A stretch of DNA of 64,000 nt from the NCBI RefSeq assembly GCF_040869045.1, contig NC_090321.1, positions 78,897,183-78,961,182 on the forward strand. Reading direction: 5' to 3'. The translations under genes were made by a program, and so were the position numbers. Of this stretch, positions 52,644-62,880 are shown one piece after another. The stretch's first letter is position 1, and each line of letters begins with the position of its first letter. Source of the DNA: Eurosta solidaginis (taxonomy: Eukaryota > Arthropoda > Insecta > Diptera > Tephritidae). The notes below the pieces were generated by a model. It saw only the letters and a list, made by a program, of their open reading frames with translations. It was not told where the DNA came from and ran no database searches.

Positions 52644-52909
52644 CTGTAGACGAAGAAACATTTTATAAAATTTAATAAAATCAAAAAATGATAATTGTGC
52701 TAAAATGGGGTAAAGTATTGTATGTTAAAGTATAGCGAAGTCTCAGCGGCTTTGTCCTGGTGAAAATTGAGTTTGAATAGGTTTTATTCTTCATTCTTAG
52801 AAACATGTACGAAGGTACCTGGTAAGATATTAAAAATCCTCAACGCTTTTTTTGCAATAACTTAAAAAAACTCATATTCAAACTTCTGTTTAACTTCTAC
52901 ATATCAATA

Positions 52910-54033
52910 GCTACCTTTCCCACCAGGAGTCACTATTGCTTCTACGCCTATGCTATTGTTTCCTACATCAATGAGTTTTGTAATAAAATAAACAGCTATC
53001 TCCCCAATCTCTCGAGTTTTGTCGCCTCGCGAAACCTGATATTGTAACCAACCAAATCATCGGTGACTTTATTTAAAACATGGCCGCGCCAAATGTCGAC
53101 CATATGATATTACCCTACCGACTGTCTTACACCCTAAAATCTTGGGTGTGACTTTCGATCAGGATCTACGTTTTGGAGAGCATGCACTAGCAATTGTAAG
53201 GAAAATCCAGAGCTGTAACAAAAATTTAATATAATTCGATAAATCCGCAGTACTTGGGGTAAATTTAAATAGACGTTTGCATGGTACGCGTCTCCGATAT
53301 TGTCGCTAAGCCTAAAGGTCACTCACTGGAAGAAAATACAGTCCTGCCAAAATACTGCCCCCAAAACCGCTACGGGCTGCCTTCTTATGTCCTCAGAACA
53401 CCACCTGCACAATGAGAAAACTCCCAATAAAGGAAAGAAATGAAATGCTAACCAAACAGTTTCTGTAGAATACCCAGAAACCTGGGCACCCCAACAGACA
53501 TCTGATTGATGATCCAACACCGCTTAGGGGCTTAAAGAGTCATCTCCGTAAGCATTATGAGGAAATACGGCACCTGAGAACTCAGCCGTATGAAGCAAAA
53601 AAACACAAGCAGGTCCTCAGTGAACTCCACAAACAGGCGTCGGACCTTTATGCTAGGAATTGCCCGGTGAATCCAGTACTCAAAGAACAGTACCCAAAAC
53701 TTGCGGAAGAGGACCGTATACTCCCCAGGAAAAATCGAGTCACTCTAGCTCAACTTCGTTATGGATACTGTAACGGGTTAAATTCTTACCTATCCAGAAT
53801 CAACCCCGACATACAAAATGTATGCCCTGCTTGCAATGTGTCCCCACATGACACCAACCATCTCATCAATTGTAATGTGGAACCCACGCCTCTAACACCC
53901 CTCACATTATGGTCCACCCCTGTTGAAACTGCGAGTTTCCTTGGACTCCCGTTAGAGGATACTGATGACAATTTGTGATCGGTCGCACCTATTAGGTGGG
54001 CGAAGCACTGCTACAGCAACAACAACAATCTCG
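52910..54033 (+). pseudogene. CR1/Jockey-like LINE 3' fragment (left arm)
   Basis: Degenerate thumb and C-terminus of the same LINE family as 41852-46043. LPTVLHPKILGVTFDQDLRF is near 53115-53175, KERNEMLTKQFL near 53430, SELHKQASDLYARNCPVNPV near 53620 and CPACNVSPHDTNHLINC near 53825. It ends with a CAA-repeat tail at 54015-54033. The right-arm copy shares its truncation point. Confidence 0.83.
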
Positions 54034-54535
54034 GGAACGATTAATATGATCACTTTAAACCTTCTAAGCCATCCCGCCCCACCCTCTATTTCCACGAGGA
54101 ACTTGGGGTCGCCATTACACATTACACTGAACGAGTCCACGGCGACGTTACAGTTTAACGCCTTACATGTAGTTGGCAAAAGAAACGGCATATACGACCA
54201 GAAGGCACTCGAAGACGATGCCTCAAAACTACAACCAAAAGCAATAATTATCATTTCACTGACACACATTTTATAGCTTCTTTCTTCGGGATTTGGACAC
54301 AATTTTTTCATTATATTACTTAACAGTTTAAAGGCTTCATTTGTATTGCGAACGTTTGTATGTGTTGTATAAAGTATGTAATATACCATCTTTTACGCGA
54401 AAGCCTATGCAAACGTGCACGATTCTGGGAATAGCTACGGTATATTGATAGCGTTGTTGTTCTATCATCACCTCTATACCCACTTTGCGACTTATTGCTA
54501 CAGCTGCTGCTGCTTTTACCGTAACCGCTTACAAG
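54034..54535. other. Repeat fragment plus unassigned plus-strand frame
   Basis: TCTCGGGAACGATTAATATG to AACTTGGGGTCGCC (54034-54115) looks like a dispersed LINE/SINE-type fragment. Next, 54118-54275 reads NALHVVGKRNGIYDQKALED on the plus strand, protein-like but not recognised. The rest has no feature. Confidence 0.4.
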
Positions 54536-54676
54536 CTAACTTAATAAATCTAATATTTCCTTATGCATGTGGCATAAAAAGTCTACGTTGCTGGGACTGC
54601 CATCTGTGCCGCGATCTTCGACAAGGAAATGTCGAAATACCGTTTCCAATTTATCATTTTGTCTGACGCATGTTAC
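54536..54676 (-). pseudogene. Sec24C/D-like gene fragment, last exon
   Basis: Begins after CTTTAG and encodes VTCVRQNDKLETVFRHFLVE, DRGTDGSPSNVDFLCHMHKE and ILDLLS, then TAG at 54536-54538. This is the conserved Sec24 C-terminus. The phase fits the preceding exon (AATATGAGG|GTATGT at 54746/54745). Confidence 0.85.
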
Positions 54677-54745
54677 CTAAAGTAAACATTTTATATAGAC
54701 AGCCACTTACTATCAGTTCAGATCACTTAAATATATTTAACATAC

Positions 54746-55938
54746 CCTCATATTTCTAGTACGCTCCCTCATAATTGTATCAATAATAGCCGTGTTTTTT
54801 AACACGCGTATATCCGTTTACGCTTAAACTTTATATTGACTGCTAAGAGACAAACTATAAATACACCTCTGAAATTGCTGCGCATAAATTTTGTCCTACT
54901 AAATTTCAATACGCATTATACTCAGATGTAACTGAAATATGTGTCTTTGTTTCACCCTGTACACTAATTCTATGTATTATATGTGTGTCCACAATTCATC
55001 GCAACTGATTCAGCTATATGTTATACCCTATGGCCATCAGAGCGTTGCGTCTCCGCTTTTCGGTACACCCTGTTGCTGTAGCTAGTTGTTTTACAACAGC
55101 CGCTAGATGGGTCTCCTAAGCATTATCTAAGCGAAGATAGGCGTTTTTTAACACGCGCAAACGAAACGTATACGCGCGTGTTAAAAAACACGGCTAATAT
55201 TATGCACACGCTGCGCTAATGGCGTATCACCAATTATTGCAAAACGTTCTGCATTTACTTGTTGTGTACATTGCACACCAAATATTGGTTGTATGAATGT
55301 TTGTGGTAACGATTGTCCCAACCAAACAAATAGATGCACACCATTTTCGAGTATGTAGGCACCATCTTCCAGCATATTTTCATGTGTACAACGTATCGAC
55401 ATCGGTAGCTCATTATCATCAACATCTACATTATGTATAGGTATGAAACGTGGATAAAAATAGCTAACAGACATATTTAAATCCATTGTTAATACAAATT
55501 GCATAACATATGAACGATCATCGATTGTCATATCGGAACCACCAGAAATGGCATCGTTCTTTAGTAAACATGATACATAAAGTGGTAGCAATTTTAGGCA
55601 TTCCGGTAATATAAGTTGTCCCGCTGACATTGGTGAAGTACAATGTTTGCGGTAACATGCCAATATTTGTGCTGAACGATTTATTAAATTATCTTTAACT
55701 TGTTTGGGTGTTAACTCAAGCAATTTGAAACAAGCAAAGAATAACATCATGGCGTCCAATTCACAAGATTTGAAAACATCTGCTATGGTATTTGTGGCAC
55801 GTAATGCTAAATTTAATATACGCAAACGTCGTTGACCACTAATCGATGTGAAGAGCAGTGCAATTTGTAAATATATATTCTCTTCAGGCGGTAATTTGTC
55901 GTCATGCTTGATTTCGATGGCAACAGATTTGTTGCAGT
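54746..55938 (-). pseudogene. Sec24C/D-like gene fragment, trunk to gelsolin-like exon, split by a MITE
   Basis: Encodes the Sec24 beta-barrel/helical and gelsolin-like regions: KSVAIEIKHDDKLPPEEN, SGQRRLRILNLALRATNTIA, RSAQILACYRKHCTSPMSAG, AISGGSDMTIDDRSYVMQFV, SYFYPRFIPIHNVDVDDNEL and ENGVHLFVWLGQSLPQ. Coding text breaks at RVHNI (55196) where a MITE of about 408 bp (54788-55195) is inserted, and resumes as IDTIMRERTRNMR up to the donor. Removing the insert and one AAT duplicate would leave the phase intact, so the MITE is the only frame break here. Sec24 is the cargo-binding subunit of the COPII coat at ER exit sites. Confidence 0.9.
54788..55195. mobile_element. MITE in a Sec24C/D-like exon (AGCCGTGTTTTTTAACACGCG ends)
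   Basis: Terminal inverted repeats AGCCGTGTTTTTTAACACGC and GCGTGTTAAAAAACACGGCT, flanked by AAT on both sides (54785-54787, 55196-55198). TA plus one-base-shorter ends would fit equally well and would suggest a Tc1/mariner-type MITE. Confidence 0.85.
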
Positions 55939-56104
55939 CTATTAGTGTGAGCAAATGTATATTAAAAACAATGTAAAATTTGTTCTAAATCGGGCATGTT
56001 CTGTATCTGACTTTCTTTCAAACTCGCTACCTGTGCCCGGCATATTTAAATGGGGTGGAAAGTGAACGGCAGATCATGCCTGTATATTTTAAACTTTATC
56101 CTAC

Positions 56105-56273
56105 CTATACTAGCCAATTCCACATCGGTTGTATTTGTCATAAAGAAGTGTCCATAGAAGTCAGTTGGGCGTATGCCGGCTGAGGTGCGTACTCGCATTA
56201 CTGCATCAAAAGCAATTGGCCGTGAAACATTTTTAATAATGTTCTCAATTAAACGATTGCCATCCAAATCAGC
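56105..56273 (-). pseudogene. Sec24C/D-like gene fragment, internal exon
   Basis: Bounded by TTTTATAACAG and GTAGGATA. It encodes ADLDGNRLIENIIKNVSRPI, AFDAVMRVRTSAGIRPTDFY and GHFFMTNTTDVELASI. The phase 1 donor joins the next exon through a split Asp codon. Confidence 0.87.
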
Positions 56274-56335
56274 CTGTTATAAAATAAGAAACATTTATTT
56301 ATCGATTTATAATAACTAAGTAAAATTATTATTAC

Positions 56336-56785
56336 CTGAAAGTATGTATATTTGTAGACTTCACCGCCACTCAAACGACACACTTGTTCCAGTGCTGCTA
56401 TATCAATATATGAATTATTGAAACAAAATAAATCGACTGATACACCATTTTGTACACATTCTTGACCCAGTTGATTATATGAGACACATTGTGGCGTGAT
56501 CACGGTTTTTTCTTTTTCAGTACCAAGCAATTTACGATCTTCACGATTCTTCAATTTACCACGTCCTTCAACGATGGGTAGAGTTGAATTGAATACCAAT
56601 AATTTGCCAGCACAATTTGATGCTTTCAAAGCTTCTAAGCCAGCTTGTATAGCTAGATAGGGTACAGTTTCAGTTTCTCTTGTATCGACAAACATTTTGG
56701 GTATTTGTTCCATTAATGCATCTAATAAAGCTTCAGATTTTTCGGGTTGACAAAGGAAGCCATCGAGTAGAGGCATAAACATATC
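56336..56785 (-). pseudogene. Sec24C/D-like gene fragment, vWA trunk exon with lost acceptor
   Basis: Encodes DMFMPLLDGFLCQPEKSEAL, AIQAGLEALKASNCAGKLLV, REDRKLLGTEKEKTVITPQC, YNQLGQECVQNGVSVDLFCF and LSGGEVYKYTYFQ, typical of the Sec24 trunk domain. The 3' donor is intact (CAG|GTAATA). At the 5' border the two bases before GAT ATG are AT (56786-56787) where AG is expected, and no AG lies between there and the polypyrimidine stretch, so splicing from the previous exon should fail. Confidence 0.87.
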
Positions 56786-56848
56786 ATATTTAAGATGAAT
56801 AAGTGCATGTAAACTTTTGAAGTAATATTAAACAATGCATCTACATAC

Positions 56849-57097
56849 CTGTACATCGCCTACAAGCATCATTTGCGGCTGTGCCAAACTACTTTTAATA
56901 TTATAAAAATGTACAGTACTATTGTAGGTAATGAAACCTACGCGCATTTTAGATTTTTCCTGACCCTGATCGAAGGGTAAATGTTTTAGAATTTCTTTCA
57001 CTTGTGAGCATAATAAATGCACTAATCCCGATTTGATGGTGTTATAAGATACATCAATTACAAATACAAATGCTGGTATCTCCGGGGGTGTATTATT
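56849..57097 (-). pseudogene. Sec24C/D-like gene fragment, first remaining exon
   Basis: Acceptor TTGTTGACACAG, then NNTPPEIPAFVFVIDVSYNT, LVHLLCSQVKEILKHLPFDQ, SKMRVGFITYNSTVHFYNIK and PQMMLVGDVQ with donor GTATGT. Family members have several hundred residues before this point (disordered N-terminus and zinc finger); none were found upstream on this strand, so the copy is 5'-truncated. Confidence 0.87.
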
Positions 57098-58135
57098 CTG
57101 TGTCAACAAAATAAGGAATTTGTAAATAACTTATATGAGATTTATTACCTGCAAAAATCGTGTGACCAAAAACGCACACAGCCACACGAATTTTTAGCAG
57201 GGGTGACGATTTGGAATGAAAAATTGTGCCAATGAAATAGCATGCAGACAAATTTTGCTTTCCCACAATGTATCGTGCTCTCTCGCACCTATTATTATCA
57301 TAGGGATAGCAAAATACGACATTTTTGCGTGCAAAAAAATCTGCCATTTCTAATTCAGCAGAGACAGCAAGACAAATCGATTTTTTGGTAAATTTTTTCA
57401 ACCTGTATTTACTACATTTTGCAGAAATTAATATACGCATTCTTTAATATTTTTTGGTCTACTAAAGTGTGTTTTAGCAAAAAAACTCATATCAATGTGT
57501 GCATGTTTATAAAGAAAGAAAGTGAAATATGTAATTGCATAGTATAAATAATCATGAGCAATTCTAATGCAGAATAGTAAATTTTGATTTCCACATACAT
57601 ACAAGAAAAAAATTCTTGATTATATGGATCTACTTACAAAATACATACCATTAAGATTTATTATCCAAAATTGAAAAAAATGATTATAAAATTCGGTGTA
57701 AAAAACGGCTATGTGTGCAATAAAATAGCCTCTCTTGTTGAGATACCCATCCATGGTCTCCATTAATTATTGTGACGGAGGTATGTTTGCAGCAGCAAAG
57801 TGAACCCAAACAGTGTAGGTCGTGGTGGTTGTTGTTCGTGGTCCGCATCAACTGGACCAGGTGGGGCAATGACGCCACATCTAGTTATACCAAGGTATAT
57901 ACCACAACAGCAACCAGGTGATGCAATGCCACGATAGCAGCAGCAACAACCTCCCCAGTCTGGCTATCATCGTTGATTTATAAAAAAACAGTGTCATGCA
58001 TCTGTAATACTTAAATATATTCGTCTGTTGAAACAGTTTCCACGATTCACTGTTCAACGAAAGCAGCAGCTCAGCGTATGCCACCACCGAACAGCTGATA
58101 ACAAAAACGTGGATGCACAGCAGTTTAAGGCCAAA
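57098..58135. other. Stretch between Sec24-like and Trm1-like fragments
   Basis: CCTGCAAAAATCGTGTG near 57148 and CACACGAATTTTTAGCAGGG near 57189 form a short inverted pair like MITE family A ends. At 57888-57965 the plus strand encodes a Gln/Pro-rich run (YIPQQQPGDAMPR, stop, QQQQPPQSGYH) of unknown origin. No intact gene. Confidence 0.45.
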
Positions 58136-59021
58136 ATGGAAGTTGGGAAAATAGCTGAAAATAAGGTAAATATATGTTTAGCGTTATTAACAAAATCTCC
58201 CTAAATTTTATGAATTAACAGATCGCTACGAACGACAAAGCACCCGAACGTGTGATCAAAGAAAGCACTACAGAAATTATTGCCGACGGGGCCATATTCT
58301 ACAATCCAGTACAAGAATTTAATCGTGATTTAAGTATTTCAGTACTTAATGTATACTCAAAGCGGTTGATAAGAGAGCGGGAAGCAGCGGCGCATAAAAA
58401 TGCACAAAATACAAACGAAAGCAATGCTAATGACAAGAAACCATACACGGCTGGTGTAAAATACGACGATGGACTGCGAATATTGGAAGCGTTTGCTTCA
58501 ACAGGTTTACGTAGCAGACGTTATGCAAAAGAAGTAGCAGGCGTGCGTGAAATTGTTGCAAATGATCTATTTAAGCTGGCAGTAGATTCCATTAGCGTAA
58601 ATATGCGACACAATGGAGTGGAACATTTAATTGATATACGAATCAATAGCTAGTGATTTAACTGTAATAATAATAAAATTCGCAATAGGACTCTCACGTA
58701 CCTTTCAACTTCATATGAGAAGCGTTTCGATGTTATAGACCTAGATCCTTATGGTTGTCCGAATCGCTTTCTGGATGGCGCTATACAATCACTGACGAGT
58801 GTGGGTTTATTACTAGTAACTGCGACTGATATGGCTGTGCTGGCTGGCAATACGCCTAAAGTCTGCTATGCCAAATGTAGTTCTGTGCCTTTGCGTATGA
58901 AATGCTGCCATGAGATGGGATTGCGTATACTATTGCATTGCATTGAAACGCACGCTAATCGTTATAGAAAATATATTGAGCCACTTTTGAGCATTTCTGC
59001 CGATGTTTATATACGGCAATA
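58136..59021 (+). pseudogene. Trm1-like tRNA (guanine-26-N2) dimethyltransferase, truncated
   Basis: Exon 1 (58136-58165, MEVGKIAENK) joins exon 2 (58222 on) in phase 0. ADGAIFYNPVQEFNRDLSIS, GLRILEAFASTGLRSRRYAK (SAM-binding start) and VREIVANDLFKLAVDSISVN are Trm1 hallmarks. The frame ends at TAG (58651-58653) in a degraded stretch. A second piece (about 58690-59021) reads RFDVIDLDPYGCPNRFLDGA (catalytic DPYG loop), LLLVTATDMAVLAGNTP, SVPLRMKCCHEMGLRILLHC and KYIEPLLSISADVYIR. The C-terminal third is missing. The enzyme dimethylates G26 of tRNAs; this copy is broken. Confidence 0.87.
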
Positions 59022-59171
59022 AAGGCAATGCGGAAGTAAAATGCGGTAATATATACCTATTATTAAAAATTAATACAAACAATATTTTCAAAATTTTTTT
59101 CTCGATTTACGAACACATTTAGAAAGGCTACAACGCCTGCTTAAGAGCCGGTATCTTGCCAACGCTTTAGC
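59022..59171. other. Short gap, partly coding-like
   Basis: AGGCTACAACGCCTGCTTAA (about 59124) reads RLQRLLKSRYLANALA and is probably the start of the next fragment in another frame. Confidence 0.4.
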
Positions 59172-60741
59172 TTGGAATTAGAGGAGGATCTACAAACTTT
59201 GCTAGAAGCACGCGCAGCTCCTCGTGTAGCGATTGTGGATCAACACGAAAGTAACGTTGCTGTTAGCGGAAATGCAATGAACAATATATTTGAAATGGAG
59301 GATGATGAAAATAAATCCAACAATGCAAACACTATATTCGAATGCCAACAGCAACGTACGTCTGATGAAAGTTTTATGGCTTTAGAAAAAATGTGTGATA
59401 AAACAGCATCCGATCCTGACAGCGCACTATTTAAGTACATACATAGCGAGAACAAGGATATGGTTATAGAAGATGCTAAAAAGCGCAGCGCCGATGGAAA
59501 CTATTTTAAAACCCCTTGTAAACAAGGTAAGTCAATATACAACATATTGAAAGTTGATAAGATTGTGTGGTTTAAATTTAATAATATAATTTTAGAACTA
59601 CAAGAAATAGATGAAGAAGCACAATCATTGCAACGTCTATTGCATGACTTATGCCTACATGAGCAGCATCAATTGGATAATGAAACTCCTTTAAAAAGTA
59701 TTGATGTAACACTCCTAGAAGATATTGAAGCGCCATCTTAAATGTGGGACTCCACAATAGTGGGCGATACCACTTTACAAACTTCACCTTTGAAAATGGT
59801 GAGACTTCTCAGACCATCTACTATACTAGAGGAAAATTTGCGAAGATCAGTCCAATAGTTCTTTGGGTGGTGATGATGTATCATCACACATAAGCTTTCA
59901 AAGCGCTCAAAAAGGCAGTGAAACTTCAGCGACAACAAGCTGTTATGAAACAGCACATGACACCACAGGCGCAAGTGCACCCAGGAAAGTTTCACATTAT
60001 ACCCAAAGCGAGTCCTCCGAAGAATCGCATGAACTGGAAAAAAGTATAATATTGATAAACCTAGATGACACACCAGAGCCGCCAGCAAATGAGCATGCAA
60101 GTGTGACTGAACTTATCACCAATGATTATAAAAATATGCATGGCAGTGAAAAAATATCTTCCAGCGCGTCCTTTGATGATTCTTTAGGAGTAATTGAGTT
60201 GTCGGATGATGAGTCAGATGAAACGGGCGGAAATTTAAACAAAAGTGTCTTTATTAAAGAGGAGAAAGAAAAACAACAGAAGGAAATTACAATAGAGCCA
60301 ATAGCACGAAATGCGGAAAGCATGCTCAGTAATTACCATAACAAAAGTTCTATTGGCTTTGAAGAATCATTTGAAAATGATAAAGAACATCGTAGTTTGT
60401 TCAATGAGAGTACCGAAAAATCATTGCACGTCAATGATACCATGGAAGAAGTTGGGTACATGATGAAAAAAGGTATGCAGTATATGCAAGCCGCTGAACC
60501 TACAACAAAACTGGGTAATCTATCGCCAACCGTAAATGAAACCCAAATGGTGGTGAAACCATTACAGGAACGTGAAAAAACATTTACGTATTCGCCGAAA
60601 AAAGCAAAAAGCAACTGTGGCTCGCCAGCTAAAAAGTTTATCAATGGAAAACCTACAGCTGTTGTAACAGGCACTAAAGGTATGCAGGCAAGAGTTTTTA
60701 TTTTTATAATCATTTGTTGGAATAATCCTAAAGAGCGATAA
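59125..60741 (+). pseudogene. Unrecognised acidic, Ser-rich protein, broken exons
   Basis: Coding-like text in at least three frames. RLQRLLKSRYLANALA shifts to LEEDLQTLLEARAAPRVAIV near 59172. KRSADGNYFKTPCKQ is followed by GTAAGT near 59526 (possible donor). LQEIDEEAQSLQRLLHDLCL lies near 59600. TSPLKMVRLLRPSTILEENL reads in another frame near 59780-59840. A long acidic frame then runs 59863-60741 (SESSEESHELEKSIILINLD, GVIELSDDESDETGG). No domain was recognised; Ser/Asp/Glu richness suggests a nuclear or cell-cycle protein, but that is only a guess. A frame change near 59742 and another near 59850 argue for pseudogene status. Confidence 0.5.
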
Positions 60742-60747
60742 AGACAC

Positions 60748-61196
60748 TCGAAGGTTTTAGGGAGTGTTAACGATGTAGATGGTCCTTTTTCGGATATAGA
60801 TGCGTACACTCCGGTAACAAGCACTATTATCCCCAGTGCATAAGGGGGCTTAGAATATAGACGCGGTAGGTGTGCCTGTTGGAGGAGGCGACTAAAATAC
60901 CAAATTGATTCATGGGGTTGCCAGCGCAATATATAGATACTACAACCCAATTGTCAACTTCCCCTAAGCATTGTGCATCCTGTTTCTTTAACAACTGGAG
61001 CTCTGGCGATCTCATAGCTTTTGGGGTGAGAGGGCGGAATGGCCTTGGAGGTTTCATGCTGCTATAACATGTTTGCCTGTTACTTTTAGCTCATCTTAAT
61101 TGGATTGCCATTTGGAGGCGATAGTTTTGAGCACAGTAGAGAATGAGTGCATACCCCAACTGCAAGTAATTAAAATAAAATCAACTTTAGCACTGG
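60748..61196. mobile_element. Dispersed repeat fragments, probably LINE-derived
   Basis: GAAGGTTTTAGGGAGTGTTA (60750) to about 60830, then GGCGACTAAAATACCAAATT (about 60884) and AGGGCGGAATGGCC (61031). These have the look of insect LINE leader and tail pieces rather than unique DNA; this is judged from appearance only. Confidence 0.4.
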
Positions 61197-62080
61197 TTGT
61201 TGTTGTTTTTGTAACAGAGCTTCGCCCCATCCAATAGGTCTGACTAATCACAAATTGTCATCAATATCCCCTAACGGGAGTCCAAGGAAACTTGCTGTTT
61301 CAACAGGGGTGGACCCTAAGGAAAGGGGTGTTAGAGGCGTTGGTTCCACATTACAATTAAAGAGATGATTGGTGTCATGTGGGGACACATTGCAAGCGGG
61401 GCATACATTTTGTATGTCGGGGTTGATTCTGGATAGGTAAGAGTTTAACCTGTTGCAGTATCCAGAACGAAGTTGAGCTAGAGTCACTCGCTTTTCTCTG
61501 GGGAGTACGCGATCTTCCGCAAGTTTTGGGTACTGTTCTTTGAGTACTGGATTCACCGGGCAATTCCTAGCATAAAGGTCCGACGCCTGTTTGTGGGGCA
61601 GCATTTTGGCAGGCCTGTATTTTCTTCCAGTGAGTAACCTTTAGGCTTGTCGACCATATCGGAGACGCGTACCATGCAAACGTCTATTTATATTTACCCC
61701 AAGTACTGCCGATTTATCGAATTATATTAAATGTTTGTTACAGCTCTGGATTTTCGTTACTAGTATTCGTGCTAGTGCATGCTCTCCAAAATGTAGATCC
61801 TGATCGAAAGTCACACCCAAAATTTTAAGGTGTAAGACAGTCGGTAGGGTAATGTCATATGGTCGACATTTGGCGCGGCCATGTTTTAAATAAGATCACC
61901 GATGATTTGGTTGGTTACAATATCGGGTTTCGCGAGGCGACAAAACTGGAGAGATAGCTGTTGATTTTATTACAAAGCTCATCGGTGTAGGAAACAATAG
62001 CATAGGCGTAGAAGCAATAGTGACTCCTGGTGGTAAAGGTAGCTATTGATATGTAGAAGTTAAGCAGAAGTTTGAATATG
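61197..62080 (-). pseudogene. CR1/Jockey-like LINE 3' fragment (right arm)
   Basis: Reverse-orientation copy of 52910-54033 with the same ends: CAA-repeat tail at 61197-61212, ARNCPVNPVLKEQYPKLAED, CPACNVSPHDTNHLFNC near 61400 and the shared junction into AGTGACTCCTGGTGG near 62020. About 330 bp present in the left arm (KERNEMLTKQF region) is deleted near 61600. Confidence 0.83.
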
Positions 62081-62280
62081 AGTTTTTTTTAAGTTATTGC
62101 AAAAAAAAACGTTGAGGATTTTTAATATCTTATCAGGTACCTTCGTACAAGTTTCTAAGAATGAAGAATAAAACCTATTCAAACTTCGCTATACTTTAAC
62201 ATACAATAATTTACCCCATTTTGACACAACTATCATTTTTTGATTTTATTAAATTTTATAAAATGTTTCTTCCTCTACAG

Positions 62281-62880
62281 TTCAATTTACTTATTAGATG
62301 GTAAAGATGGCTTCGCATTATCTCCATCAGTAACCGTGACAAGGTGGCCACAGAGTGACTCGGAGCGTTTCTTCAATAGCTCTCTAGTGGTGATGGTGAC
62401 AGCAGGGAAACCCAACTGTTTATAAATGTTACACTTCAAAAAGAATCAAAATATCTGCCATTGCGTTTACGGCTCAAATACCCACAGTATATGAATGAAT
62501 CGAACGCACCTAATTGTCTGCCTAACGGATAGTATACACAACTAAATCGAAAATATTGCACCAAACGAACTAGGTCTGAGTACTGAAACAGTACACATAT
62601 TCAAAATCGATGAGAAGGCTGTGATGATGGTAAAGGGTGAGTTGTTGAATACCATACGAAAACCACTTTAACCCATCTATATATTTGCATTACAGCTAAA
62701 GCTTTACAAACAGCAAAAATTGCTGGCGCCAAGCAATTGGAAAAGGCAGTGAAGCATTCATCACACTGTACGGATGGTGTAAAGTTAGAAACTGCTGTTG
62801 TAACAGCTGCCACCGACACAACGGTCATCTCTACTTCGCCGAGTAACGGCTCGTCCGACTATCTATCGAAGACAGTATAA
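62281..62880 (+). pseudogene. Atg18a/WIPI2-like gene fragment, three exon remnants (right arm)
   Basis: The first remnant (62281 to about 62440), after TTCCTCTACAG, is a damaged version of the left-arm exon (ERFFNSSLVVMVTAGKPNC). The second (about 62546-62627) reads ENIAPNELGLSTETVHIF then KIDEKAVMMVKG up to GTGAGT; the family has about 90 residues between APNE and TETVHIFKI, so most of the propeller is deleted. The third (62694-62880), after TTTGCATTACAG, reads AKALQTAKIAGAKQLEKAVK and ends SSDYLSKTV with TAA, a plausible C-terminus. Retained introns show a DNA-level copy and not a retrocopy. Confidence 0.7.

Larger units (their letters stand above)
46736..54033. repeat. Left arm of a large inverted repeat
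   Basis: TATAACCGCCATATAAC at 46743 matches the reverse complement of the window end (63984-64000). Similarity continues with substitutions and indels through AGCCATATGAATAAAATATT, GATGCAAAACCAGAT, GCAACCCTTAGCAGGAGTAT, the Atg18a-like exon and the LINE fragment, to the LINE 3' end at 54033. The gypsy insertion 46872-50752 is present only in this arm. A block of about 330 bp (52010-52340) is also arm-specific, while about 400 bp with later Atg18a exons is present only in the right arm. Confidence 0.88.

Noticed and set aside
53952..54389. 145-codon minus-strand frame
   Set aside because: Runs across a LINE tail and a repeat fragment, so it is not a single evolutionary unit.
57888..57965. Gln/Pro-rich N-terminus of the Sec24-like gene
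   Set aside because: It reads on the opposite strand to the Sec24-like exons and contains a stop; no link can be supported.
62601..62828. 75-codon minus-strand frame
   Set aside because: Antisense to the Atg18a-like exon remnants, which have splice sites on the plus strand.
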